Of a stretch of 64,000 bases of DNA, positions 46,209 through 55,181 are shown piece by piece; the first letter of the stretch is position 1, and each line of letters begins with the position of its first letter. The DNA comes from Erythrobacter sp. (GTDB lineage Bacteria; Pseudomonadota; Alphaproteobacteria; Sphingomonadales; Sphingomonadaceae): assembly GCA_009993605.1 (NCBI GenBank), contig JAACTB010000008.1:62001-126000 (forward strand), written 5' to 3'. The notes beneath the pieces were generated by a model. The model searched no databases and was not told the origin of the DNA. It worked only from the letters and a program-made list of their open reading frames with translations. Made by a program: the position numbers and the translations under genes.

Positions 46209-47068
46209 CAGTCCACGACACCTCGCTCGCCCCGACATTCCCTGCAGCCGCGCGAGACATCTTCGCCGCGAACTACCCCGAAATTCCGCATAAGCTGAAT
46301 CATCGCCTGTCGTCCGACGCGCGGCTGTCCCTCGAAGGGCTGGCCGCTCTTGCGGAGAAGCTGCCGGAAAAGGCGATCGAATTTAATCGCGGCGATCTGC
46401 CTGTGGGAGTCGACGGCAAGCCGGGCGGCACGGGCCTCTCGATCGGCGAGACGATCCGCCACATCGCCACCAGCAACAGCTGGGCGGTGCTGAAGAATAT
46501 CGAGCAGGTGCCGGAATATCGCGCGCTGTTGATGGGCTTGCTCGAGGAGTTGCGTCCGCAAATCGAGGCGGCGACCGGCCAATTGCTGACGCCGCAGGCC
46601 TTCGTCTTCATTTCCAGCCCGAACGCGGTCACGCCGTATCACTTCGATCCCGAGCACAACATCCTGCTGCAACTGACCGGGAGCAAGTCTATGACGCAGT
46701 TTCCGGCGGGCGACGCGCGCTATGCCCCCGATCGCGTGCACGAGAGTTACCACCTCGGCGGGCCGCGCGAATTGCCGTGGAGCGAGGATCTGCTGACCGG
46801 CGGGACCGAATTTCCGCTCGCGCCTGGCGAGGCGCTCTACGTGCCGGTCATGGCGCCGCATTTCGTGCGCAACGGCGCGGAAAGCTCGATATCGCTGTCG
46901 GTGACCTGGCGTTCGGAATGGAGCTACGGCGAATCGGATGCGCGCTGTTTCAACGGGGTGGCGCGGCGTTACGGGCTGTCGCCCCGCCCGCCCCGGCGCT
47001 GGCCGCACGCGAACCGGGCGAAGTCGTTGTCCTATCGCGCCTATCGCAGGCTGTTCGGCGCGGGTTGA
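46205..47068 (+). CDS. JmjC/cupin-like protein coupled to the acetyltransferase
   Basis: A 287-residue cupin-like protein. The metal site is probably SSPNAVTPYHFDPEHNILLQLTGSKS (HxD) with a distal His in VPVMAPHFVRNGAESSISLSVTWRSEWS. This order is that of JmjC-type Fe(II)/2OG hydroxylases. The first 120 residues are helical. The ATG overlaps the stop of the acetyltransferase (ATGA), making a two-gene unit. A hydroxylation or modification step on a shared substrate is possible, but no substrate is known. Confidence 0.8.
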   Translation: MTVHDTSLAPTFPAAARDIFAANYPEIPHKLNHRLSSDARLSLEGLAALAEKLPEKAIEFNRGDLPVGVDGKPGGTGLSIGETIRHIATSNSWAVLKNIEQVPEYRALLMGLLEELRPQIEAATGQLLTPQAFVFISSPNAVTPYHFDPEHNILLQLTGSKSMTQFPAGDARYAPDRVHESYHLGGPRELPWSEDLLTGGTEFPLAPGEALYVPVMAPHFVRNGAESSISLSVTWRSEWSYGESDARCFNGVARRYGLSPRPPRRWPHANRAKSLSYRAYRRLFGAG

Positions 47069-47100
47069 CCGCAGCGAATCAGCGCGGTTAGGCCCGTCCT

Positions 47101-48030
47101 GTGTCTGACAGCTCCCCCGAACGCTCGCCCCAATCCCTGACCGACGGTCTCGTTCGGTTGCTCACGGTCGAGCGGTCGGAGGATGGCGGCGGCTTTGTCG
47201 GACGATCGCAGCCCGGCGGGGTCGGCCGCGTGTTCGGAGGGCAGGTCGTCGCCCAGGCCCTGCAGGCGGCTCAGGCCTGCGCGCCGGACGGCTTCGAAGC
47301 CCATTCGCTGCACGCCTATTTCCTACGCGGCGGAGTCGAAGGAAGTCCGATCGGCTACGATGTCTCGGGCGATTTCACCGGTCGCAGCTTCGCCAACCGC
47401 CGGGTGATTGCCAGCCAGCAGCATGACAACGCTGCGAAACCGATCCTGAATCTCTCGGCCAGCTTTCAGCGCCCGCAGGACGGGCTGGAGCATCAGGATG
47501 CCGCGATGCCCGATGTCGCGCCGCCCGAGGATCTGCGGCCCGACATGGAAATGCGGGCGGAAATGGCGGAAAAGCTGGGCGACCGCCTGAGCGAGGTTCA
47601 GCGCGCTGTGATGCTGCGCCCGCGTCCGATCGAAATGCGCACCACGGATCGCCTCCACTGGATGAACAGCGAACCGCGCGAACCGCACAACCATAGCTGG
47701 TTTCGGACGACCGGGGCCCTTCCGTCGCTCGCTGAAAACCCCGCATTGCACCGCGCGGTGATCGCCTATGCCAGCGATTTCACCCTGCTAGGCACCTGTG
47801 TTTTGCCGCATGGGTTGAGCTGGATGCGCAACGAACTGGTGGGCGCCAGCCTCGACCATGCGATCTGGTTCCATCGCCCCGCACGCGCCGACGAATGGCT
47901 GCTCTACGCCACCGATAGCCCGTGGAGCGGCGGCAGTCGCGGTTTCAATCGGGGCCGCGTGTTCAATCGCGAAGGACACTTGGTGGCAAGCGTCGCGCAG
48001 GAAGGCATGGTCCGCAGGCGGGCGGATTAA
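47101..48030 (+). CDS. tesB: Acyl-CoA thioesterase II (TesB family)
   Basis: A 309-residue double-hotdog thioesterase that hydrolyses medium- and long-chain acyl-CoA. RVFGGQVVAQALQAAQACAPDGFEAHSLHAYFLRGG and GRSFANRRVIASQQ are the N-terminal hotdog; ASDFTLLGTCVLPHGLSWMRNELVGASLDHAIWFHRPARADEWLLYATDSPWSGGSRGFNRGRVFNREGHLVASVAQEGMVRR, with the catalytic Asp, Thr and Gln positions, is the second. The start is GTG 47101. It follows the cupin-like gene by 32 bp and may share its transcript. Confidence 0.93.
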   Translation: MSDSSPERSPQSLTDGLVRLLTVERSEDGGGFVGRSQPGGVGRVFGGQVVAQALQAAQACAPDGFEAHSLHAYFLRGGVEGSPIGYDVSGDFTGRSFANRRVIASQQHDNAAKPILNLSASFQRPQDGLEHQDAAMPDVAPPEDLRPDMEMRAEMAEKLGDRLSEVQRAVMLRPRPIEMRTTDRLHWMNSEPREPHNHSWFRTTGALPSLAENPALHRAVIAYASDFTLLGTCVLPHGLSWMRNELVGASLDHAIWFHRPARADEWLLYATDSPWSGGSRGFNRGRVFNREGHLVASVAQEGMVRRRAD

Positions 48031-48074
48031 GCCGACGTCTGAGCTGCGCTGGCTGATTTCCAGCGCCACCGGCA

Positions 48075-48105
48075 AACGAAAAAGGGCCCCCGAAAAGGGG
48101 CCCTT
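48075..48105 (-). terminator. Intrinsic terminator after the Trp-rich micro-ORF
   Basis: AAGGGCCCC, loop TTTTCG, GGGGCCCTT (9-bp stem, 48082-48105) followed on the minus strand by TTTCGTTTG, 21 bases after the micro-ORF. In the plus direction the hairpin lies 52 bases after the tesB stop but lacks a good T-run. Confidence 0.75.
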
Positions 48106-48125
48106 CGATTGGCTAGACGAATTTA

Positions 48126-48164
48126 CTACTTTCCGCCGAGAAGCCAGTCCCAGAAACTCCACAT
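48126..48164 (-). CDS. Twelve-residue Trp-rich micro-ORF
   Basis: ATG at 48164 opens a 13-codon frame encoding MWSFWDWLLGGK, ended by TAG followed directly by TAA. AGAAGGGG lies seven bases before the ATG, an excellent ribosome site. A TTGACA-containing promoter candidate precedes it and an intrinsic terminator follows, so it looks like an independent transcription unit of about 120 bases. Three of twelve residues are Trp and the sequence is amphipathic with a short basic end. No known family; it could be a membrane micropeptide, or a leader sequence for a non-coding RNA. Confidence 0.55.
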   Translation of the reverse strand: MWSFWDWLLGGK

Positions 48165-48193
48165 GATAAATCCCCTTCTGCGTTAGCAACAGA

Positions 48194-48234
48194 AGAATGC
48201 GTTAACCATGTTTGTTTGTCAATCGTTAACCATG
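48194..48234 (-). promoter_or_regulatory. Promoter-like region with two TTAACCAT boxes
   Basis: On the minus strand a perfect TTGACA (48217-48222) is followed after 17 bases by CATTCT (48194-48199), a weak -10. CGTTAACCATG occurs twice (48200-48210 and 48224-48234), 24 bp apart. The core TTAACCAT is the half-site known for the cell-cycle regulator CtrA in alphaproteobacteria; one lies between -35 and -10 and one just upstream, overlapping the last codons of the EAL gene. Confidence 0.5.
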
Positions 48235-50547
48235 ATAGCGGCGCCCATCGGACCCCTTCGTTCGTGATTCAAGCAGTTTACTCAGATCCTTGGGGGGAAT
48301 TGGCCGCGACAGGAAATAGCCCTGTGCGCGCTCGCATCCCAGTCCTTTCAACACTTCCAGGGTGGCATTGTCCTCGATTCCTTCCGCCACGGAAACCATT
48401 CCCGAATCGCGGGCCAGACCGATCAGGCTGCTGGTGATCGCGCGCGCCTTGGTCGATTGGCGCAAGTTTCCGATGAACAGGCGATCGATCTTGATCTCGT
48501 CGAATGGCAATTCGTAGATCGTCTCGAGATTGGCGGTCTGGATGCCGAAATCATCGATCGAAAACCGCATGCCGAGCTGCTTGATCCGCTCGATCGTACG
48601 CCGGGCGAGGGCAAAATTCTCGATCCTCGCCGTCTCGGTCAGCTCGATCGTTACACCCTTTGGATCGACCGCTCGCCCGACGATCTGCCGCTCGATGAGA
48701 TCGGCGATCCCCTCATCGGCAAACTGGATCGCGGAGATATTGAGCGAGACGGTGGGGGCCCAACCATTCGCCGACATGGCTTCGATCGAATCGAGTGTCT
48801 TGGACAGAACGCGTTCGGTCAATTCGTCGAGACGGCCGACGCGTTCGCATTGCCCGATGAAACGCTCTGGGGGGATTTGCCCCTGCTCCTCGTCGAACCA
48901 GCGCGCCAGTGCTTCTGCGCCGACGATGTCGCCGCTCACGAGATCGAATTGCGGTTGCAGCGCGATATCGATGCGGTCGTGCGATAGCGCATGTTCGAGA
49001 CGCGTCTGGAGGGAATAGTCCCAGTCCTCTCGATCGGACTGGAAATCGGTGATCATGAAGACGGGGCGATACGCCTCGCGCGCGCGATCCGCAGCGGCGA
49101 TCGCCGAACTCAGACGATTGGAGACGGTCCGGTAGGCGTCCTGATCGACGCCGATGGTCATCGAGACGTCGAACAAGCGCGCGCCGACTTCGACCGACTG
49201 GGTCGCGATCGCCCGCAGACCACGCAAATGCGCTTCGAGATCCTCGAACTGTGCGGTCTTCAACGCGAATGCGAAATATTTGCCGCCATCGTAATAGATC
49301 GTGCTGCCGCCCTGGCCGATCGCGAGCCGGTCGGCGATCTGACGGAGATACCGTTCTTGCTCGCCCGGAGTGAGCGTGGTGAAGACGGAATCGAGTCGCG
49401 CCACCTTCGCCACCACAATGGCGAGGTTGGGCGCGATTTCGTCGCCCCCCAGATCCCGGTGCAGGGCCACGAAATTAGGCAATCTGCTGCGCGGTTCGAG
49501 CAGAAGATGGCGGCGTTTATACCGAGCCAAAGCCCGGAAACCGCCATAGATCGCTAACAGAGCGATGGAATCGGAAAATTCCGTGCGGACACCGAACGCG
49601 CCAGCAAGAAAAATACCGATCACAATCGCCGTAACAAGGCTTCCATAGGCCTGCTTGCGTTTACTCTTTGAAAGACGACTGACGGCACAGGCGAGCAGGG
49701 CCGCGAAAACCCCAATGAGCAGGACATTCCAATAGACGAGTGTACCGTGTCCCTGGTCGTTGGTTGCGGCTGCGATTATGTGGATGAAGCCCGAAGGTTG
49801 CTGACCTTGGTTCGATATGCGCAATTCCTCGGGCGATCCGATGACGACCTTGCTGCCACCCGGTACTCTCGGCTCCACCGCGCCTTGTGCCATCAATTGC
49901 GCACTATCGAAGCGCGGAATTCCTTCGATAAGTATGGAATAATCCGGGCCGATCTCTGCACTTGCCGGTCTACCCGTTCGGGTAAGTCGCGTCCATAAGG
50001 ACGGAATACGTTTTCCATCTTCCTCGGCGAAGGCTTCAACCGACCAGACGTGATCGAGAAAATCTTTTGGAAGATGGTTATCAACCACCTGCATCCCGGC
50101 CTCAAAATACGGATCGCTCCGGGTCCTTCCAGCAAGGTCACCTTGCAGACCATGATCATCTCGCGTGAGCAGTACGCGGTTGCGATTGCTGATCAACTCG
50201 TTGCGCAGGTCCCGGTCGACGCTTGGCGAATTGCTTTTGCGAAGGGCAACGTTGATGGCGATCACTTCCGCATCCGCTCGCCGAAAAGCGCGGATGCTGG
50301 CGAGAACCTGTCGATTTAGCGAGGCCGCGGATTCAGCCGCCGTATCTCCCTGCGGACTAAGATCGACATAAGCGATGTCGACCGGACTCACTCGTTCGAA
50401 CAGCTTGGCCTGAAAAGCCCAGATGGTAAAATCGACAGGCGCTAGGAATCGCATGCTCGCCAAAAGCAGCACCACAACCATCGCGATGGCCGCGTGCCGG
50501 AGCCTTTCGGAGGCGAAGAGAGGATGGGCTCGGATTTTCAAGGGCAC
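48226..50547 (-). CDS. CHASE2-type membrane EAL protein with degenerate GGDEF
   Basis: A 773-residue signalling protein. It has one helix (AAIAMVVVLLLASMRFLA), a periplasmic CHASE2-like sensor (about residues 40-265: VDIAYVDLSPQ, ADAEVIAINVAL), three helices (YWNVLLIGVFAALLACAV, LVTAIVIGIFLAGAFG, SIALLAIYGGFRAL), a GGDEF domain in which the signature reads YDGGKYFAFAL and so is probably inactive, and an intact EAL domain (GAEALARWF, ELTETARIE, SIDDFGIQTANLETIYE, EIKIDRLFI, GYFLSRPI). It is likely a c-di-GMP phosphodiesterase. The GTG start at 50547 lies in a dyad, and GC looks below that of flanking genes. Confidence 0.9.
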   Translation of the reverse strand: MPLKIRAHPLFASERLRHAAIAMVVVLLLASMRFLAPVDFTIWAFQAKLFERVSPVDIAYVDLSPQGDTAAESAASLNRQVLASIRAFRRADAEVIAINVALRKSNSPSVDRDLRNELISNRNRVLLTRDDHGLQGDLAGRTRSDPYFEAGMQVVDNHLPKDFLDHVWSVEAFAEEDGKRIPSLWTRLTRTGRPASAEIGPDYSILIEGIPRFDSAQLMAQGAVEPRVPGGSKVVIGSPEELRISNQGQQPSGFIHIIAAATNDQGHGTLVYWNVLLIGVFAALLACAVSRLSKSKRKQAYGSLVTAIVIGIFLAGAFGVRTEFSDSIALLAIYGGFRALARYKRRHLLLEPRSRLPNFVALHRDLGGDEIAPNLAIVVAKVARLDSVFTTLTPGEQERYLRQIADRLAIGQGGSTIYYDGGKYFAFALKTAQFEDLEAHLRGLRAIATQSVEVGARLFDVSMTIGVDQDAYRTVSNRLSSAIAAADRAREAYRPVFMITDFQSDREDWDYSLQTRLEHALSHDRIDIALQPQFDLVSGDIVGAEALARWFDEEQGQIPPERFIGQCERVGRLDELTERVLSKTLDSIEAMSANGWAPTVSLNISAIQFADEGIADLIERQIVGRAVDPKGVTIELTETARIENFALARRTIERIKQLGMRFSIDDFGIQTANLETIYELPFDEIKIDRLFIGNLRQSTKARAITSSLIGLARDSGMVSVAEGIEDNATLEVLKGLGCERAQGYFLSRPIPPKDLSKLLESRTKGSDGRRYHG

Positions 50548-50643
50548 GGTCCTGTGCCCCTGGCGATAACCGAACGTCGTAAATAACCCGTTTAAGCCGG
50601 AATGGATGTATCCTCGCGACCACCTGTGGCTGCGGCGAGTCCG

Positions 50644-52602
50644 CTATCCCCCGGTATGGTAAAAATCGTAGATCTGGCGGGCCACCCCTTCGCTGATTCC
50701 AGGGGCGCGTTGCAGGTCTTCCAAAGCTGCCGCGCGGACCTTCCCCGCTGTGCCGAAATGCAGCAAAAGCGCACGCTTACGAGCCGGACCGATGCCGGGG
50801 ATCTCGTCCAGCGGGCTGGCCGTGATCGCCCGGCTCCGCTTGGCGCGATGGGCGCCGATGGCGTAGCGGTGCACTTCGTCGCGCAGGGTCTGAAGGTAGA
50901 AAAGCAGTGGTGAATTGACCGGTAAGGTTTTTTCGCGACCGTCGGGAAAATGGAACACTTCGCGGCCCTCGCGCCCGTGATGCGGACCCTTGGCGATCGC
51001 GATCAGGGGTACGCGTTCGATCCCCATCTCCTCCAGCGTATCGCGTACGCTCGACATCTGGCCCTTGCCGCCGTCGATCAGCACGAGATCAGGCCAGATC
51101 GTTTCGTGGCTGCTCTTTTTCCCCTCCTCGCCTTCGGGATGTTCGGACAGGTTGCGGAAGCGGCGCCCCATCACTTCGCGCATCATCCCGAAATCGTCGT
51201 TCCCCTGCGCGCTCTTGATGTTGAACTTGCGATACTGGCCTTTCTCGAACCCCTCGGGCGAAGCGACCACCATCGCGCCGACCGCCTTCGAACCCTGGAT
51301 ATGGCTGTTGTCGTAGACTTCGATCCGCTGGGGCACCTCGTCGAGTTCGAGAAATTCCGCCAGCTCGCGCAGGATTTTCGCCTTGGTCCCGCTCTCCGCC
51401 AGCCGCCTTTCGAGCGATTCGACCGCGTTGCGGGTCGCCTGCTGCATCAGCTTGCGCCGGTCGCCGCGTTGGGGGATCGAGATCGCGACGACATGGCCCG
51501 CCTTTTCGGCCAGTGCCTCGGCGATCAGCTCCTGCTCGGGCAATTCCCGATCGACGAGGATCGTGCGCGGCGGTGGCACCTCTTCGTAGAATTGCAACAG
51601 CACGTCGGCCATCACCTCGGCCTCTTCGACATCGCCGGTATTCTTGGGAAAGATCGCGCGGTGCCCCCAATTCTGGCCGCCCCGGATGAAAAAGGCCTGG
51701 ACGCCCATCTGCCCGCCCTTCGACGCCAGCGCGAACACGTCCGCATCGCCGAGGCCGCTGGCATTGATCGCCTGCGAACCCTGGATGAAGGTCGCCGCCC
51801 TCAACCGGTCGCGCAGGATCGTCGCGGTCTCGAAGTCGAGATTTTCGGCGGCTTTCGCCATCTGCTTTTCCATGCTCGCCTGCACCGCGCCGGATTTCCC
51901 GCCGAGAAAATCCTTCGCCTCGCGCACCAGGCTCGCATACCCCTCCGCGTCGATCCTGCCGACGCAGGGGGCCGAACAGCGCTTGATCTGATACAGCAGG
52001 CAGGGCCGATCGCGATTGGCGAAGAAACTGTCGGTGCAACTGCGCAGCAGGAACAGCTTCTGCAACGCGTTCAAGGTCTTGTTGACCGATCCGGCGCTGG
52101 CGAAGGGGCCGTAATATTCCCCCTTCGCCCGCCGCGCCCCGCGATGCTTCTGAATGCGTGGAAAGGCGTGATCGGCGCGCAGGAGGATGAAGGGGAAGCT
52201 CTTGTCGTCGCGCAGCAGCACGTTGAAGGGGGGGCGATAGCGCTTGATCAGCTGCGCTTCCAACAGCAGCGCCTCGGCCTCCGAATTGGTGACCACGATC
52301 TCCATCGCGCGGCACTGGCTGACCATGCGCTTGAGGCGGTTGGAAAGCCCCTTCACCTGCGCATAATTCGCGACCCGCGCCTTGAGACTGCGCGCCTTGC
52401 CGACATAAAGGACGTCGCCGCGCGTATCGAGCATGCGGTAGACGCCGGGGCGCGGCTTCAGAGTGCGCACGGTATCGCGGATCACGCCCACCCCGGTCTC
52501 GAGATCGGGCTGCGCGCTGGCGACGGTATAGGTCGCGCGTTCCTCGTTGAAACGCTCGCTGCCTCGGGGATCGTGGGGGGAACCGGCCTTCGTTCGCGAC
52601 AT
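50644..52602 (-). CDS. uvrC: UvrABC system protein C
   Basis: The dual-incision nuclease of nucleotide excision repair, 652 residues. The N-terminal GIY-YIG domain contains KPRPGVYRMLDTRGDVLYVGKARSLKARVANY; a UVR-like motif follows (KQMAKAAENLDFETATILRDRL); the C-terminal nuclease domain has EVYDNSHIQGSKAVGAMVV and WPDLVLIDGGKGQ; tandem helix-hairpin-helix elements close the protein (LDEIPGIGPARKRALLLHFG, APGISEGVARQIYDFYH). ATG 52602 is chosen; a basic in-frame extension upstream is likely not translated. It is divergent from the APC permease with 75 bp between. Confidence 0.97.
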   Translation of the reverse strand: MSRTKAGSPHDPRGSERFNEERATYTVASAQPDLETGVGVIRDTVRTLKPRPGVYRMLDTRGDVLYVGKARSLKARVANYAQVKGLSNRLKRMVSQCRAMEIVVTNSEAEALLLEAQLIKRYRPPFNVLLRDDKSFPFILLRADHAFPRIQKHRGARRAKGEYYGPFASAGSVNKTLNALQKLFLLRSCTDSFFANRDRPCLLYQIKRCSAPCVGRIDAEGYASLVREAKDFLGGKSGAVQASMEKQMAKAAENLDFETATILRDRLRAATFIQGSQAINASGLGDADVFALASKGGQMGVQAFFIRGGQNWGHRAIFPKNTGDVEEAEVMADVLLQFYEEVPPPRTILVDRELPEQELIAEALAEKAGHVVAISIPQRGDRRKLMQQATRNAVESLERRLAESGTKAKILRELAEFLELDEVPQRIEVYDNSHIQGSKAVGAMVVASPEGFEKGQYRKFNIKSAQGNDDFGMMREVMGRRFRNLSEHPEGEEGKKSSHETIWPDLVLIDGGKGQMSSVRDTLEEMGIERVPLIAIAKGPHHGREGREVFHFPDGREKTLPVNSPLLFYLQTLRDEVHRYAIGAHRAKRSRAITASPLDEIPGIGPARKRALLLHFGTAGKVRAAALEDLQRAPGISEGVARQIYDFYHTGG

Positions 52603-52677
52603 GGTGCGGGAGATAGTGCGCCCGCTCGCTTTTCTCAAACGCTTGTGCGGGGCCGCGTTTCGCGCCATCCGGCGCAG

Positions 52678-53973
52678 ATGGACCTGCTCTCGACCTCGAA
52701 GGACCCCGCTCCGCCGCGCACGATCGGCTTTTGGGGCACGGCCCTGTTTCCCATCAACGGCATGATAGGCGCGGGCATCTTCGCTCTGCCGGCCGTGTTG
52801 GCGGCAGGTGTCGGCAGCTTCGCGCCGTGGCTGATGCTGCTGGGCGGGCTCGCCTTCATGCCGCTGGCGCTGTGCTATGCTTGGCTGGCGGCGAAGTTCG
52901 AGAACAGCGGCGGGCCGGTGCTGTATGGCGAGGCGGCGTTCGGGCGCTTCGTCGGCTTCCAGTCCGGCTGGGCGCGCTATGCCAGCGCGATCGTGACGGC
53001 GGCGGCGAATACCAGCGTCATGGTCGCCTATATGGCGGCGCTGTGGCCCGCCATGGCCGATCCGGTGGTCGAGATGGGCGCGATTGCCACGATCCTCGCG
53101 ATCATCACCGCGGTCAATCTAGTGGGCATGAGCCGGGCGGTCGGCGCGCTGGGCGTGATGACGGTGATCAAGGTCGTCCCGCTCGTCGCCCTCGTCGTCT
53201 CGGCCCTGTTCGCGGGCAATCCGGCGATCGGTTTCGCCCTGCCCGAATTCAGCGCAGTGGAAACGGTCGTGCTGCTGACCTTCTATGCCTTCATGGGCTT
53301 CGAGGCGGTGGTGGAACCGGCGGGCGAGATGCGCGAACCACGCCGGGACATTCCGCGCGCGATCGTGACCATGGTGGCGGGCGTCACCGCCCTCTACATG
53401 GCAGTAATCTGGGCCTATCTCGCAATCGGGCCTTCGATCGCGAACGAGGAAAATGCGCTCGCCGCCGCCGCGCTCGACACGATGGGGCAGATCGGATCGC
53501 TCGCCATCGTCATCGCCGCAGCGTTCAGCATCGGGGCGAACAATTTCAACAGCGCCACCACCCAGCCGCGCATACTCTACGGTATGGCACAGCGGGGCAT
53601 GCTGCCGCGCTGGTTCATGGGCGTATCGAAGCGATACGGGACCCCCGCCAACGCAATCCTGTTCACCGGGGGCGCCTCGATCGCATTCGGAATGTGGGAA
53701 GGGTTCGCCGTGTTGGCAGTGGCAGGCACGCTGATCCGGCTGGTGACCTATACGATCTGCGCTGCCGCCTTGCCGGTGATCGAACACCGCGAAGGACGGA
53801 TAAACCCCGTGCACGCCGTCTGCGCCCTGCTGGCGATCCTGGTCAGCCTGTTCGTCGCGCTTCAGGTCGATACGCAGGCGGTGCTGGTCTTCCTCGGCCT
53901 GCTGGTGCTCGGAACGGTCTTCTATTTCGTCGCCGGACGACAGGACGCCAAGACGACGCTCCCGGTCGGGTGA
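52678..53973 (+). CDS. APC-superfamily amino acid permease
   Basis: A 431-residue permease with about twelve helices. The N-terminal substrate-binding helix GTALFPINGMIGAGIFALPAVLAAG has the unwound GxxxGxGIF, and FYAFMGFEAVVEPAGEMREPRRDIPRAI is the sixth-helix signature of APC transporters. Specificity cannot be deduced. The DNA is codon-typical for the window. Its TGA overlaps the next ATG (TGATG), so it is co-translated with the flavoprotein. Confidence 0.9.
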   Translation: MDLLSTSKDPAPPRTIGFWGTALFPINGMIGAGIFALPAVLAAGVGSFAPWLMLLGGLAFMPLALCYAWLAAKFENSGGPVLYGEAAFGRFVGFQSGWARYASAIVTAAANTSVMVAYMAALWPAMADPVVEMGAIATILAIITAVNLVGMSRAVGALGVMTVIKVVPLVALVVSALFAGNPAIGFALPEFSAVETVVLLTFYAFMGFEAVVEPAGEMREPRRDIPRAIVTMVAGVTALYMAVIWAYLAIGPSIANEENALAAAALDTMGQIGSLAIVIAAAFSIGANNFNSATTQPRILYGMAQRGMLPRWFMGVSKRYGTPANAILFTGGASIAFGMWEGFAVLAVAGTLIRLVTYTICAAALPVIEHREGRINPVHAVCALLAILVSLFVALQVDTQAVLVFLGLLVLGTVFYFVAGRQDAKTTLPVG

Positions 53974-55175
53974 TGGATGAGCGGACGCAGCGATACGATG
54001 CGATAATCCTGGGTGCGGGCGCCGCCGGGTTGATGGCGGCCGCGCGCGCCGGACAACGGGGCCGCCGCGTGCTCGTGATCGAGCGGGCGGACCGTGTCGG
54101 CAAGAAGATCCTGATCTCGGGCGGCGGGCGCTGCAATTTCACCAATCTCGGCGCCGGCCCTGCCAATTATCTGTCGTCCAACCCGCATTTCGCCAAATCC
54201 GCGCTGGCGCGATACACGGCGCGCGATTTTCTTGAGATGGTCGAACGGCACGGGATCGCCTGGCACGAAAAGACTCTGGGCCAGCTGTTCTGCGACAGAT
54301 CGGCGCAGCAGATCGTCGACATGCTGCTGGAAGAATGCGCGCGGGCGCGGGATTTCGGGGGCGAGGTGGCGATCCGTTGTGGCGAGCAGATCGAATCCGT
54401 CGAGCCTGGCTTCGCGGTGACGACCCAATCGGGTCGCCATACCGCCCCGGCGCTGGTCATCGCGACCGGCGGCCCCTCGATCCCCAAGATGGGCGCGACC
54501 GGCTTCGCCTATGATCTGGCACGGCAATTCGGCCTCAAGATCGTGGAGCCGCGCCCCGCCCTCGTCCCGCTGACGCTGGGCGGCGAAGAGGTGCTGTTCC
54601 GCGAAATTTCGGGCGTATCCGCGCCGGTCGTCGCCAGCGCCGGGCCCAAGGGCAAACAGGCCAGCTTTCCCGAAGCGGCGCTGTTCACCCACCGCGGCCT
54701 GTCCGGCCCTGCGATCCTTCAAGCGAGTTCCTACTGGCGGCCGGGCGAAACGGTGACGGTGAACTTCCTTCCCGGCGAAGCGCCCGACTGGCTGCTTGGG
54801 CTCAAGCGCGCCAACCCACGCCTGACCCTGCGCGCCGTCTTGCGCGAGCGCCTGCCCCAGCGTCTCGCCGATATTCTTGCCGACCGGATCGGCCTGACGA
54901 GCGAACTGGGCAACTTGCCCGACAAGGCGCTGGCCGAAGCCGAGAAGCGTCTCGCGGCATGGCAATTCACGCCCAATGGCAGCGAAGGCTATGCCAAGGC
55001 GGAGGTTACGGTCGGCGGCATCGCCACGAGCGAGCTGTCCTCGAAAACCATGGAGTCGCGCCGCGTTCCGGGTCTCTACGCCATCGGCGAAGCGGTGGAC
55101 GTGACCGGTTGGCTCGGCGGATACAATTTCCAATGGGCCTGGGCGAGCGGCGTCGCGGCGGGCGACGCTCTCTAA
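53973..55175 (+). CDS. HI0933/YhiN-type NAD(P)/FAD flavoprotein
   Basis: A 400-residue flavoprotein. The N-terminal Rossmann motif is IILGAGAAGLMAAARAGQRGRRVLVIERADRVGKKILISGGGRCNFTN, whose KKILISGGGRCN phrase is characteristic of the HI0933/YhiN (BaiN) family. The C-terminus GLYAIGEAVDVTGWLGGYNFQWAWASG completes the FAD site. Physiological substrate is unknown. It is coupled to the upstream permease and ends six bases before the convergent receptor gene. Confidence 0.93.
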   Translation: MDERTQRYDAIILGAGAAGLMAAARAGQRGRRVLVIERADRVGKKILISGGGRCNFTNLGAGPANYLSSNPHFAKSALARYTARDFLEMVERHGIAWHEKTLGQLFCDRSAQQIVDMLLEECARARDFGGEVAIRCGEQIESVEPGFAVTTQSGRHTAPALVIATGGPSIPKMGATGFAYDLARQFGLKIVEPRPALVPLTLGGEEVLFREISGVSAPVVASAGPKGKQASFPEAALFTHRGLSGPAILQASSYWRPGETVTVNFLPGEAPDWLLGLKRANPRLTLRAVLRERLPQRLADILADRIGLTSELGNLPDKALAEAEKRLAAWQFTPNGSEGYAKAEVTVGGIATSELSSKTMESRRVPGLYAIGEAVDVTGWLGGYNFQWAWASGVAAGDAL

Positions 55176-55181
55176 ATTCGC

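Noticed and set aside
50950-52677. An open frame extending the APC permease upstream, opposite uvrC
   Set aside because: The permease motifs begin after ATG 52678, and the upstream part is antisense to conserved uvrC sequence.
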